From assembly GCA_021820025.1 (NCBI GenBank), contig JAKAEF010000062.1:1-6191 (forward strand): DNA of 6,191 bases, in the 5' to 3' direction. The notes under the pieces were generated by a model. The model did no database searches and was not told the origin of the DNA. It saw nothing but the letters and a program-made list of their open reading frames with translations. The position numbers were made by a program, and so were the translations under genes. This stretch comes from a bacterium (GTDB taxonomy: Bacteria > Patescibacteriota > Microgenomatia > Levybacterales > UBA12049). This document shows, piece after piece, positions 1-6,177 of this stretch. Position 1 is the stretch's first letter; every line of letters begins with the position of its first letter.

Positions 1-47
1 TATGTTTGTGCTTTGGCCGGGACTTTTTCAAATGCTGTATATTCCAT
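1..47 (-). CDS. 5' end of an unidentified protein, cut by the window edge
   Basis: Reading leftward from ATG at 47-45 there are 15 open codons, giving MEYTAFEKVPAKAQT, before the window ends. The start lies 48 bp beyond the pncB stop on the same strand, so it could be the next gene of the holB-pncB operon. No Shine-Dalgarno site precedes it, and unlike the two upstream genes it has no good -10 box directly against the ATG, which fits read-through transcription. The fragment is too short to assign a family. A nicotinamidase or another NAD-salvage enzyme would make sense beside pncB, but that is only a guess from context. The ATG could also be a chance open stretch. Confidence 0.45.
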   Translation of the reverse strand, partial: MEYTAFEKVPAKAQT

Positions 48-95
48 AGTAATGAATTTTTGTTATTTGGAAGCAGAATAATATAAGAAAAAAAT

Positions 96-1163
96 TTATG
101 CAATAACCTGTAATATTTTGCTTGGTTTAAATTGGCGACCTACTTTTGCAATTTCTTTGTCTCCGACTTTTACAATATCTGCTGTGTAATCATTATTCCC
201 CTTTAACAATGCTGAGCCCACGCCATACATATCAACAGGCGTTGATTCTTTTTCAAATGTTTCTATTTTTTCTGCAGTAAATCCTCCTGAAACAATAATT
301 TTTACATTATTAAAACCATTATTGTCTAATGCTTCTCTAACATTTTTTATAAGTGCAGGATTAACCCCGTTTAAATTTTTTTCTCCTTTGTCTGCTCTTT
401 CTTGCAACGATTTATCTATTAATTTTTCTGAAGTATCAATTCTAATTCCATATAATTTATCTTTAAGAGCAGTTGCAACGTCTAAAGATGTTTTTATGCA
501 GTCATTGTCAAAATCTACAAGAGTAATTAACGGAACGTCTGGGTATTGTTTGGCAAAAGCTGTTGCTGCATCTATTGTGCTGCCATGATGAACTGCAATT
601 AATGCGTGTGGAATTGTCCCAATACCTTTTTTATTTACCCAATATCCTTGTGCATCTGTTGCAACTCCATTTACTCCTGCAAGTGTTGCTGCGTAACCGT
701 CACCTTCTTGGTTAGCAAAGTAATCAAATCTATCTGCGAAGAAAATAATTTCTTTATTCCCTGCAGCTTTTACCACTTTTTTTGTGTTAGTTGCAATTAA
801 TGTGCGTCTTGCCATAATTCCCAAATAGACAGATTCCAAATGTGCAAAGTATGCGTAAGGGCCAGTTATATGCATTACCGGTTCCCAAGGGGCAACTTCT
901 GTCCCGTCTTTTACTGCTTCTACTTTTATTTCATTCCATTTATTTATCCAATTGTTGTTTTCAAAATAACCGGTGCAGTTTTTTAAAAGTTCTGCAACTT
1001 CATCTACTCCACAAACTATTGCTTTATTTTTTTGAAAAATCTGCATGGTTACTGTTTGTAAATTATTCTCCTGCAATAAAATTTTTTGCGTTCTTGTAAA
1101 ATACACAGCAGAATAAAAACCGTATCTAATTTTTTCAATTTGTTCTTGTATAAAAAATTTCAT
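96..1163 (-). CDS. pncB: Nicotinate phosphoribosyltransferase (NAD salvage)
   Basis: This enzyme joins nicotinic acid to PRPP, using ATP, to give nicotinate mononucleotide, the entry step of the Preiss-Handler route to NAD in the cytoplasm. The 355-residue product resembles the short archaeal-type NAPRTases of about 390 residues. It has the N-terminal YFTRT substrate-site motif (21-25). GTIPHAL (182-188) contains His186, equivalent to the phosphorylated histidine of the family. RIDTS is at 241-245, VSGGF at 291-295 and YGVGSAL at 313-319; the last two fit the phosphate-binding loops of the type II PRTase barrel. The ATG at 1163 was chosen over an in-frame ATG at 1208 because family similarity begins just after it, and because the 1208 start would overlap holB and encode the promoter box. 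It follows holB after 19 bp. In a genome lacking de novo NAD synthesis this gene would be important, but that cannot be seen here. Confidence 0.93.
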   Translation of the reverse strand: MKFFIQEQIEKIRYGFYSAVYFTRTQKILLQENNLQTVTMQIFQKNKAIVCGVDEVAELLKNCTGYFENNNWINKWNEIKVEAVKDGTEVAPWEPVMHITGPYAYFAHLESVYLGIMARRTLIATNTKKVVKAAGNKEIIFFADRFDYFANQEGDGYAATLAGVNGVATDAQGYWVNKKGIGTIPHALIAVHHGSTIDAATAFAKQYPDVPLITLVDFDNDCIKTSLDVATALKDKLYGIRIDTSEKLIDKSLQERADKGEKNLNGVNPALIKNVREALDNNGFNNVKIIVSGGFTAEKIETFEKESTPVDMYGVGSALLKGNNDYTADIVKVGDKEIAKVGRQFKPSKILQVIA

Positions 1164-1169
1164 AATTCT

Positions 1170-1178
1170 ATTATACCA
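1170..1178 (-). promoter_or_regulatory. Extended -10 promoter giving leaderless pncB mRNA
   Basis: On the minus strand the gap between holB and pncB contains TGGTATAAT, a perfect extended -10 element (TGn plus TATAAT). The hexamer ends six bases before the pncB ATG, which puts the expected transcription start on or next to the A of the start codon at 1163. The -35 region would fall in the last codons of holB and shows no good TTGACA match, which is typical of extended -10 promoters. There is no room for a ribosome-binding site, so the mRNA from this promoter should be leaderless. Confidence 0.7.
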
Positions 1179-1182
1179 GTCT

Positions 1183-1845
1183 TTATATATGTAAAAATAA
1201 ATCTTCAAGAATTATTCGCATTGCAACATTTGTTGTAGATGCCAATGTGAGCGCTTCTTGAAATCGTTTTATCTCTTCCGCTTTTTCTATTGCCGAATGG
1301 CTTTGAGAAACTTGTTCTATCATTTGTTCTCGCAAAAGATGTATTGCAATCGTGAGAAAAGAAATTGCTTCTATTTTATCTTCTGCTAATTTTTGTGCAA
1401 TTGCTAATTTTTCTCCAATTGGTGCGTTTATTATTTTTTCTAGTTCTTTTTTTATTTCTTCTTTTTGTTTTATGGCTACATCTTGCTGATTATCTAAGAT
1501 TTCTATTTTGCATCGAGATAAAATAGTTGGAAGTAATAATTTTTCACTTGTTGCAAGTAGCACTACAGTTGTATTTGCAGGTGGTTCTTCTAAAACTTTT
1601 AGTAAGGAATTTTGTGCTTCTGTACTTGCTGTTTGGATGCTTGAGATAATTAACGCTTTTTCTAAACTTTTTAATGGTTTTAAATATAATTTTTTTTGAA
1701 TTGTTCGAATATCTTCTATGCCGATTGCATTTTCTGACTCAACAATGGTTATATCTACAATATTAATTCCCTTTGCCAAAAATAAATTTTTGGCATGCTC
1801 TTTTGCTTTTTGCTGATCGCTACTAATAAGAAGAAGGCTTATCAT
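1183..1845 (-). CDS. holB: Minimal DNA polymerase III delta' (clamp-loader) subunit
   Basis: Delta' is the non-hydrolysing AAA+ subunit that completes the clamp-loader ring, which places the sliding clamp on primed DNA. The 220-residue product shows the family signature in order: IGIEDIR (41-47), QNSLLKVLEEPP (78-89) and LLPTILSRC (104-112). The last contains the SRC motif, whose arginine acts as a finger towards the neighbouring ATPase subunit. It is much shorter than the usual 300-330 residues. The N-terminus has no Walker A P-loop and no zinc-binding cysteines, and the Walker B position reads ALIISSIQ (64-71) without its acidic pair, so it should not bind or cleave ATP. A lysine/glutamate-rich helical region (about 123-220) stands in for the C-terminal collar domain. 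The ATG at 1845 is favoured because homology begins soon after it and a TATAAT box lies just upstream; the frame stays open further upstream only through pilB. A DnaX-like fragment is a less likely alternative. Confidence 0.85.
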   Translation of the reverse strand: MISLLLISSDQQKAKEHAKNLFLAKGINIVDITIVESENAIGIEDIRTIQKKLYLKPLKSLEKALIISSIQTASTEAQNSLLKVLEEPPANTTVVLLATSEKLLLPTILSRCKIEILDNQQDVAIKQKEEIKKELEKIINAPIGEKLAIAQKLAEDKIEAISFLTIAIHLLREQMIEQVSQSHSAIEKAEEIKRFQEALTLASTTNVAMRIILEDLFLHI

Positions 1846-1854
1846 TGTTCTTGT

Positions 1855-1860
1855 ATTATA
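1855..1860 (-). promoter_or_regulatory. -10 box of the holB promoter
   Basis: A perfect TATAAT reads on the minus strand and ends nine bases before the holB ATG at 1845. The predicted transcription start lies about 0-4 bases before the ATG, so the mRNA has almost no 5' leader and no ribosome-binding site. The hexamer at 17-bp spacing upstream (minus strand, 1883-1878) is TATTAT, a poor -35. That segment also overlaps the -10 box of the opposing pilB promoter. Confidence 0.6.
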
Positions 1861-1876
1861 CGAAATTGTTGTGTAC

Positions 1877-1882
1877 GATAAT
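1877..1882 (+). promoter_or_regulatory. Probable -10 box of the pilBTC promoter
   Basis: GATAAT, five of six matches to TATAAT, lies four bases before the pilB ATG at 1887. An overlapping weaker candidate is TACGAT at 1874-1879, which gives better spacing for a start exactly at the ATG. Either choice predicts a leaderless or nearly leaderless pilB mRNA. No good -35 is seen: TATTAT at 1854-1859 for the first, or TTGTAT at 1851-1856 for the second. The box mirrors the holB -10 box across a symmetry centre near 1868/1869. Confidence 0.45.
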
Positions 1883-1886
1883 AGTA

Positions 1887-2150
1887 ATGCCCGCTCAAGA
1901 TACAACAATGTATCCACAGCCTGTGGGTGATTCTGCAGTTGTAGATCAACCACAAGTACCACCTGTTCCTCAAGAAGGAACAGAACAAGCTGTGGCAGAA
2001 CAAGCACCAGTTGAAGAAACGATTCCTCAAGAACAACCAGGTTTGGCTCAATATGAACAATTGCCTCAATCCCCACAGCCGGAAACCCAGGAAGTTTCTC
2101 AAGAAAACCAACCCGAAACGCAGCCTCAAGAATTTCAACCTGTTTCCAGT
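1887..2150 (+). other. Lys/Arg-free acidic Pro/Gln/Glu-rich tail region of PilB
   Basis: The first 88 or so residues of PilB are low in complexity and carry about fifteen Asp/Glu but no Lys or Arg; the first basic residue other than His is Lys117. Short PQE units recur, and the nine bases CCTCAAGAA occur three times in frame (1968-1976, 2025-2033, 2124-2132), which suggests growth by slippage or recombination. The C/A-rich codons leave the opposite strand free of stops, producing false reading frames there. The tail is probably disordered and may bind a partner or space the motor from another component; its role is unknown. Confidence 0.75.
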
Positions 2151-3866
2151 AGTTTTCTTAGTAGTAGCTCGGAAGCATTACTTAATGAATTATTTGCAGA
2201 GCATACGATAACCCAGCCGCAAATAGATGAACTTAAAGCAAAAAGTGCTTCTTCTGGAACATCAATTGAGGCGCTGTTAGACCAATCCAATATTGTCCCT
2301 GAAGAGAAATTAGCAGAAGCAAAAGCCAAACTTTTAGGAGTTCCTTTTGTCTCTTTGGTATCTACTTCTTTTTCACCTGAGGCGTTAAGTTTTATTCCGA
2401 GAGCAGTTGTTGAGCGATTTCACGTGATTCCATTTTTGTACGATGACAAAACAAAAATTCTATCTGTTGCTATGGCAAATCCTGCAGATATTGAAGCATT
2501 ACAGTTTATTAGACAGAAAACAGGATTACCTATTAAAGCGTATGCTGCTTCCCCTGCCGATGTTGAACATGCAATTAATACCCAATATAGACAAGAGTTG
2601 GTTGGAGAAGTTGGAAAAGCAGTTAAAGAAACACAGCAATTAAAAGAAGAGACAAAAACAGTAAGCAGTAAGCAGATTGGTGAAATTATTAAGGAAGCTC
2701 CAATTGCAAAAATTGTCTCAACAATTCTTGAGTATGCAGTTACTTCTCGTGCTTCTGATGTGCATATAGAACCAATGGAAGATTTTGTACGAGTTCGTTA
2801 TAGAATTGATGGTATTTTATATGATCGTTTATCTCTTCCAAAAAGTGTGCAGGAAGCTGTTATTTCTCGTATTAAAATTCTTTCTGAAATGAAGATTGAC
2901 GAACATAGAATTCCTCAAGACGGCCGTTTTAATTTTAAAGTTGAAGATAAAGAAGTTGATCTTCGTATTTCTGTTTTGCCAACCGTTCATGGAGAAAAGA
3001 TTGTTATGCGTTTGCTTAGAAAATCAGGAGGAATTCCAACTCTGGCAGAATTGGGTCTTGGAGGAACAGCACTAAAAAATCTAGAAACACAAATGTTAAG
3101 GCCTCATGGCATTATTATTGTTTGCGGACCTACTGGTTCCGGAAAAACTACAACTTTATATTCTGTACTTTCAAAGCTTAACACGACAAGGGTAAATATT
3201 ATGTCACTAGAAGATCCGGTTGAATACGAAATTGCTGGAGTTAATCAGGTACAAATTAATCCTGCAGTCGGACTTACTTTTGCATCAGGACTTCGTGCGT
3301 TTTTGCGTCAGGATCCTAACATTATTCTTGTTGGAGAAATTCGTGACGGTGAAACAACAGAGCTTGCAATTCAGGCTTCTCTGACCGGTCATTTGGTTTT
3401 CTCTACATTGCATACATCAACTGCTGCGGGAGCACTACCGCGTTTAATTGATTTAGGGGCAGAAAGCTTTTTGCTTGCTTCTACAATGAATGCATTAGTT
3501 GGACAACGTATTATCAGAAAAATTTGTGAGCATTGTAAAACAACTTATACTCCACCACCTGCAATTATTGAGGAAATGAAAAATATTTTAGGGCCTTTAT
3601 TTCCGAAAGAGGAAAATATTAAGCTATATAAAGGAACAGGATGTAATGAATGTGGAGATTCTGGATATTTTGGTCGAGAAGGTATTTTTGAAGTATTGCC
3701 TGTTACAGAAAAGATTGCTCATTTGGTTTTGCAGAAATCAGATAGTGATACCATAGAAAAGCAAGCAAGAGAAGAAGGAATGATAACCATGAAGCAGGAT
3801 GGATATTTGAAAGTATTACGCGGAGAAAGTACTATAGAAGAAGTGCTGCGTGTGGCACAAGAATAA
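1887..3866 (+). CDS. pilB: Type IV pilus extension ATPase PilB
   Basis: This hexameric cytoplasmic motor hydrolyses ATP to drive pilin assembly through PilC. The 659-residue product begins with a tail rich in Pro, Gln and Glu (about 1-88) and a short Ser-rich stretch. A MshEN/T2SSE N-terminal domain (about 101-234) follows, then the secretion-ATPase core with ASDVHIEP (289-296). The core has Walker A GPTGSGKT (414-421), LEDPVEY (441-447), Walker B IILVGEIRD (479-487) with catalytic Glu484, and the His box TGHLVFSTLHT (500-510). Four cysteines in two CxxC pairs (547/550 and 586/589) form the zinc site found in PilB/GspE extension ATPases and absent from PilT. The start at 1887 is preferred over an upstream TTG (1845) that reads through the promoter; an in-frame ATG at 1908 is possible. 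No ribosome-binding site is seen. It is the first gene of pilB-pilT-pilC. GspE of a type II secretion system is the main alternative, but the adjacent pilT argues for a pilus. Confidence 0.95.
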   Translation: MPAQDTTMYPQPVGDSAVVDQPQVPPVPQEGTEQAVAEQAPVEETIPQEQPGLAQYEQLPQSPQPETQEVSQENQPETQPQEFQPVSSSFLSSSSEALLNELFAEHTITQPQIDELKAKSASSGTSIEALLDQSNIVPEEKLAEAKAKLLGVPFVSLVSTSFSPEALSFIPRAVVERFHVIPFLYDDKTKILSVAMANPADIEALQFIRQKTGLPIKAYAASPADVEHAINTQYRQELVGEVGKAVKETQQLKEETKTVSSKQIGEIIKEAPIAKIVSTILEYAVTSRASDVHIEPMEDFVRVRYRIDGILYDRLSLPKSVQEAVISRIKILSEMKIDEHRIPQDGRFNFKVEDKEVDLRISVLPTVHGEKIVMRLLRKSGGIPTLAELGLGGTALKNLETQMLRPHGIIIVCGPTGSGKTTTLYSVLSKLNTTRVNIMSLEDPVEYEIAGVNQVQINPAVGLTFASGLRAFLRQDPNIILVGEIRDGETTELAIQASLTGHLVFSTLHTSTAAGALPRLIDLGAESFLLASTMNALVGQRIIRKICEHCKTTYTPPPAIIEEMKNILGPLFPKEENIKLYKGTGCNECGDSGYFGREGIFEVLPVTEKIAHLVLQKSDSDTIEKQAREEGMITMKQDGYLKVLRGESTIEEVLRVAQE

Positions 3867-3867
3867 T

Positions 3868-4935
3868 ATGGATATACGAGAATTACTTGATACAACAGTT
3901 AAAAATAATGCATCTGATTTGCATTTAATTCCAGATATTCCTCCTTCTTTACGTATTGACGGAGAACTGGTTATGTTAACCAACTTACCTCCTCTAACTA
4001 AAGAATCAGTTGATGAAATGATTGGTTCAATTGTAACGCCCGAACAAAAAGAATTACTTTCAACAAATAAGGAGCTTGATTTTTCCGTTGCCTATGGAGG
4101 CGGAACTTTTGGTGATATTGGGCGCTTTCGTGTAAATGCTTATTATCAAAGGGGCGTTTTGTGTGCAGCACTTCGTTTTTTACCAAAAAATATTCTAACA
4201 ATAGAAGAACTACATTTGCCCAAGATTTGTCATAGTTTTGCAGGACTCAAACAAGGTTTGGTTTTGGTAACAGGACCAACGGGACAAGGAAAATCCACCA
4301 CTCTTGCCTCAATGGTTAATGAAATTAATAGCAGTAAAGCATCGCATATTCTCACTATTGAAGATCCGGTTGAATATATGTACCCGCAAGGAAAAAGTAT
4401 TATTTCACAACGAGAAATGAAAACAGATACACATTCTTGGATTATGGCTCTTCGTTCTGCACTTCGTGAAGATCCAGATGTTGTGCTTATTGGAGAAATG
4501 AGAGATTCAGATACTATGGCTGCAGCAATGACCATTGCAGAAACAGGCCATTTGGTTTTCTCTACATTGCATACCAACTCTGCTGCACAAAGTGTCGATC
4601 GTATTATCGATTCATTTCCAGAGCATCAGCAAGCACAAATTAGAACGCAATTGTCTTTTGTTTTAAAAGGCATTGTCTCTCAAAGACTTCTTCCACAACT
4701 TGGAGGAGGTCGTATCCCAGCCGTTGAAGTTTTGGTTGGAACTCCTGCTATTGCAAGTAATATCCGAGATGGAAAAACACATTTAATTGATTCTGTTATT
4801 CAAACATCTCAAGATGTTGGAATGATTACGTTGGAATCTTCACTTGCTCAATTAGTTTTGGCAGGTGCAGTAAGTCTTGAAACAGCAAAGAGCTATGCAT
4901 TGCATCTTGATGAATTCTTACGAATGCTCGGATAA
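3868..4935 (+). CDS. pilT: Type IV pilus retraction ATPase PilT
   Basis: PilT is the hexameric motor that disassembles the pilus, giving twitching, surface pulling or DNA uptake. The 355-residue length is typical. The N-terminal PAS-like region carries ASDLHL (15-20) and SLRIDGEL. The core has Walker A GPTGQGKS (136-143), IEDPVEY, Walker B VVLIGEMRD (205-213) with catalytic Glu210, and the His box TGHLVFSTLHT (226-236). IDSFPEHQQAQIR follows, as does the C-terminal AIASNIRDGK (294-303), matching the AIRNLIRE-type motif tied to retraction. It lacks the CxxC zinc pairs of PilB. The ATG at 3868 begins one base after the pilB stop, and no ribosome-binding site is visible, so translation is probably coupled to pilB by termination-reinitiation. 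An in-frame GTG at 3850 inside pilB would add six residues (MWHKNN) and is less likely. The closest alternative is its paralogue PilU, but with one copy in view PilT is the better name. Confidence 0.95.
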   Translation: MDIRELLDTTVKNNASDLHLIPDIPPSLRIDGELVMLTNLPPLTKESVDEMIGSIVTPEQKELLSTNKELDFSVAYGGGTFGDIGRFRVNAYYQRGVLCAALRFLPKNILTIEELHLPKICHSFAGLKQGLVLVTGPTGQGKSTTLASMVNEINSSKASHILTIEDPVEYMYPQGKSIISQREMKTDTHSWIMALRSALREDPDVVLIGEMRDSDTMAAAMTIAETGHLVFSTLHTNSAAQSVDRIIDSFPEHQQAQIRTQLSFVLKGIVSQRLLPQLGGGRIPAVEVLVGTPAIASNIRDGKTHLIDSVIQTSQDVGMITLESSLAQLVLAGAVSLETAKSYALHLDEFLRMLG

Positions 4936-4940
4936 CGTCT

Positions 4941-6146
4941 ATGAAACTTTCCTACAAAGCGACCACACAAGATGGGAAAATACAACAAGGCGAAATTGAT
5001 GCAAAAGACATTAATGAAGCCGTTTTCTATTTACGCAATAAAGATCTTGTCCCAATAAGTGTTGTAGAACAAAAAGAATCAAAATTTACCGTTAACGATT
5101 TACTCAAATCTCGTGCTTCTGGAAATGATCTTGTATTGTTTACCAGACAAATGTCTTCAATTTTAGCTTCTGGCCTTACGCTTATGCAGGCGTTACTTAT
5201 TTTAAAAGATCAGATTCAAAATCCAGCAATGAAAGAAATTGTTAATGGAATAATTTCAGAAGTACAGGAAGGAAAATCTTTTCATGAAGCAATTGCAAAG
5301 TATCCAAAAGTATTTTCTTCTATTTATGTTTCTTTAATTACTGCAGGAGAATCTTCCGGTTTTCTGGACAAAATTTTAAGCCGTTTGGCAGACAATTTGG
5401 AAAAAGATCAAAAATTAAAAAGCACCATAAGCTCTGCGCTCTTGTACCCGGTAATTGTTGTTATTTTAATGGTTGTAGTTATGGTTATTATGATGATTTT
5501 TGTTGTGCCGCAATTAACAGGTTTATATAGTAACTTAAATATTCCTTTACCCTTTGCTACACAAGTTGTTATTGGATTATCTGGTTTTGTAACAAATTTC
5601 TGGCCATTGGTTTTGGGAATGATTGCTCTTGGTGCTATTTTATATAGAAGATGGGTTTCTACTGATTCTGGACAGCTTCTGCGAGATGAGCTTGCATTAC
5701 GAATCCCCTTGTTTGGAAATTTAATTGAATTATCTATTCTTACCGAATTTTCCAGAACATTTGGTTTACTTGTTGGTGCTGGAACGTTAGTAGTGCAGTC
5801 ATTAATTGAAACAGCAGATGTTGCCGGAAATAAGGTTTATAAAAATGCAATTGTTGATGTCTCTAAAAGAGTCGAAAAGGGTATTACTATTGGAGATGCA
5901 ATGTCTACATATGGAATTTTTCCGCCTATTTTGGTACAAATGGTAAGAATTGGTGAACAAACCGGTAAACTTGATGAATCATTACTTAAAGTATCTGAAT
6001 ATTTTGAGAGAGAGTTAGAAGGAAAAGTAAAGGGCTTAACGACTGCTCTTGAGCCTTTTATTATGATTGTTTTAGGTATTGGTGTTGCTTTTCTTATCGT
6101 GTCAATTATTACGCCAATTTACAATCTAACCTCGTCTATACAATAG
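4941..6146 (+). CDS. pilC: Type IV pilus inner-membrane platform protein PilC
   Basis: PilC sits in the cytoplasmic membrane and passes motion from PilB and PilT to the pilin subunits. The 401-residue product is full length, with two T2SSF (GspF-like) repeats at about 64-190 and 266-388. Each repeat contains a GE-G-LD motif: GESSGFLDKIL at 136-146 and GEQTGKLDESLLK at 338-350. Hydrophobic membrane segments lie near 167-190, 209-234 and 370-393, the usual three-helix topology. The N-terminus (KLSYKATTQDGKIQQGEIDA) is the common opening of the family. The ATG at 4941 follows the pilT stop by five bases; only a weak GGA at 4930-4932 could serve as a ribosome-binding site, so coupling to pilT is likely. 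GspF of type II secretion is homologous, but the pilB/pilT neighbours favour PilC. Confidence 0.95.
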   Translation: MKLSYKATTQDGKIQQGEIDAKDINEAVFYLRNKDLVPISVVEQKESKFTVNDLLKSRASGNDLVLFTRQMSSILASGLTLMQALLILKDQIQNPAMKEIVNGIISEVQEGKSFHEAIAKYPKVFSSIYVSLITAGESSGFLDKILSRLADNLEKDQKLKSTISSALLYPVIVVILMVVVMVIMMIFVVPQLTGLYSNLNIPLPFATQVVIGLSGFVTNFWPLVLGMIALGAILYRRWVSTDSGQLLRDELALRIPLFGNLIELSILTEFSRTFGLLVGAGTLVVQSLIETADVAGNKVYKNAIVDVSKRVEKGITIGDAMSTYGIFPPILVQMVRIGEQTGKLDESLLKVSEYFERELEGKVKGLTTALEPFIMIVLGIGVAFLIVSIITPIYNLTSSIQ

Positions 6147-6171
6147 AAATATTTTGTGGCTATTTCCCCAC

Positions 6172-6177
6172 TTGACA
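6172..6177 (+). promoter_or_regulatory. Perfect -35 hexamer of a possible downstream promoter
   Basis: TTGACA, the exact sigma-70 -35 consensus, lies 25 bases after the pilC stop in a region without a reading frame. Its -10 box would fall at about 6195, beyond the window, so the promoter cannot be confirmed. Pilin genes often follow pilC and need far more transcript than the motors, which would suit a separate strong promoter. The hexamer also lies inside a 5-bp hairpin (ACTTG 6170-6174, CAAGT 6179-6183, loop ACAG). That hairpin is followed by A residues rather than T, so it is not a plus-strand terminator. Confidence 0.35.

Larger units (their letters stand above)
1854..1883. repeat. Inverted repeat in the holB-pilB divergent promoter
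   Basis: TATTAT at 1854-1859 and ATAATA at 1878-1883 are exact inverted copies with 18 bases between them. They contain the -10 boxes of the two opposing promoters, so the symmetry may simply reflect the divergent promoters. It could also form an operator for a dimeric regulator. The sequence between the arms is not symmetric apart from a partial ACG/CG match next to each arm. Confidence 0.5.

Noticed and set aside
82..95. T-rich run after the pncB stop on the minus strand as a terminator
   Set aside because: No GC-rich stem precedes the T run, so there is no intrinsic terminator structure.
322..1099. Plus-strand open frames of 64-88 codons opposite pncB
   Set aside because: They lie antisense to a clearly conserved enzyme, have no recognisable motifs or initiation signals, and have the low-complexity composition expected of shadows.
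1164..1208. Upstream ATG at 1208 as the pncB start
   Set aside because: It would overlap the end of holB, translate the extended -10 box, and add 15 residues rich in Tyr and Ile outside the family's conserved region.
1845..1886. TTG at 1845 as the pilB start
   Set aside because: It lies opposite the holB start codon and reads through both divergent -10 boxes; the ATG at 1887 is adjacent to a usable promoter box.
1846..2076. N-terminal extension of holB by 77 residues running through the start of pilB on the opposite strand
   Set aside because: The extension has a Leu/Val-rich composition that simply mirrors the Gln/Pro/Glu codons of the pilB tail, resembles no delta' N-terminus, and would span the holB -10 box.
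1842..2138. A second 98-codon open frame on the minus strand inside the pilB tail
   Set aside because: The C/A-rich codons of the tail leave the opposite strand without stops. The product is biased in Phe, Leu and Arg and overlaps the better-supported pilB entirely.
3850..3867. GTG at 3850 as the pilT start
   Set aside because: It adds only six residues with no family support, while the ATG at 3868 fits the usual PilT N-terminus and tight coupling to the pilB stop.
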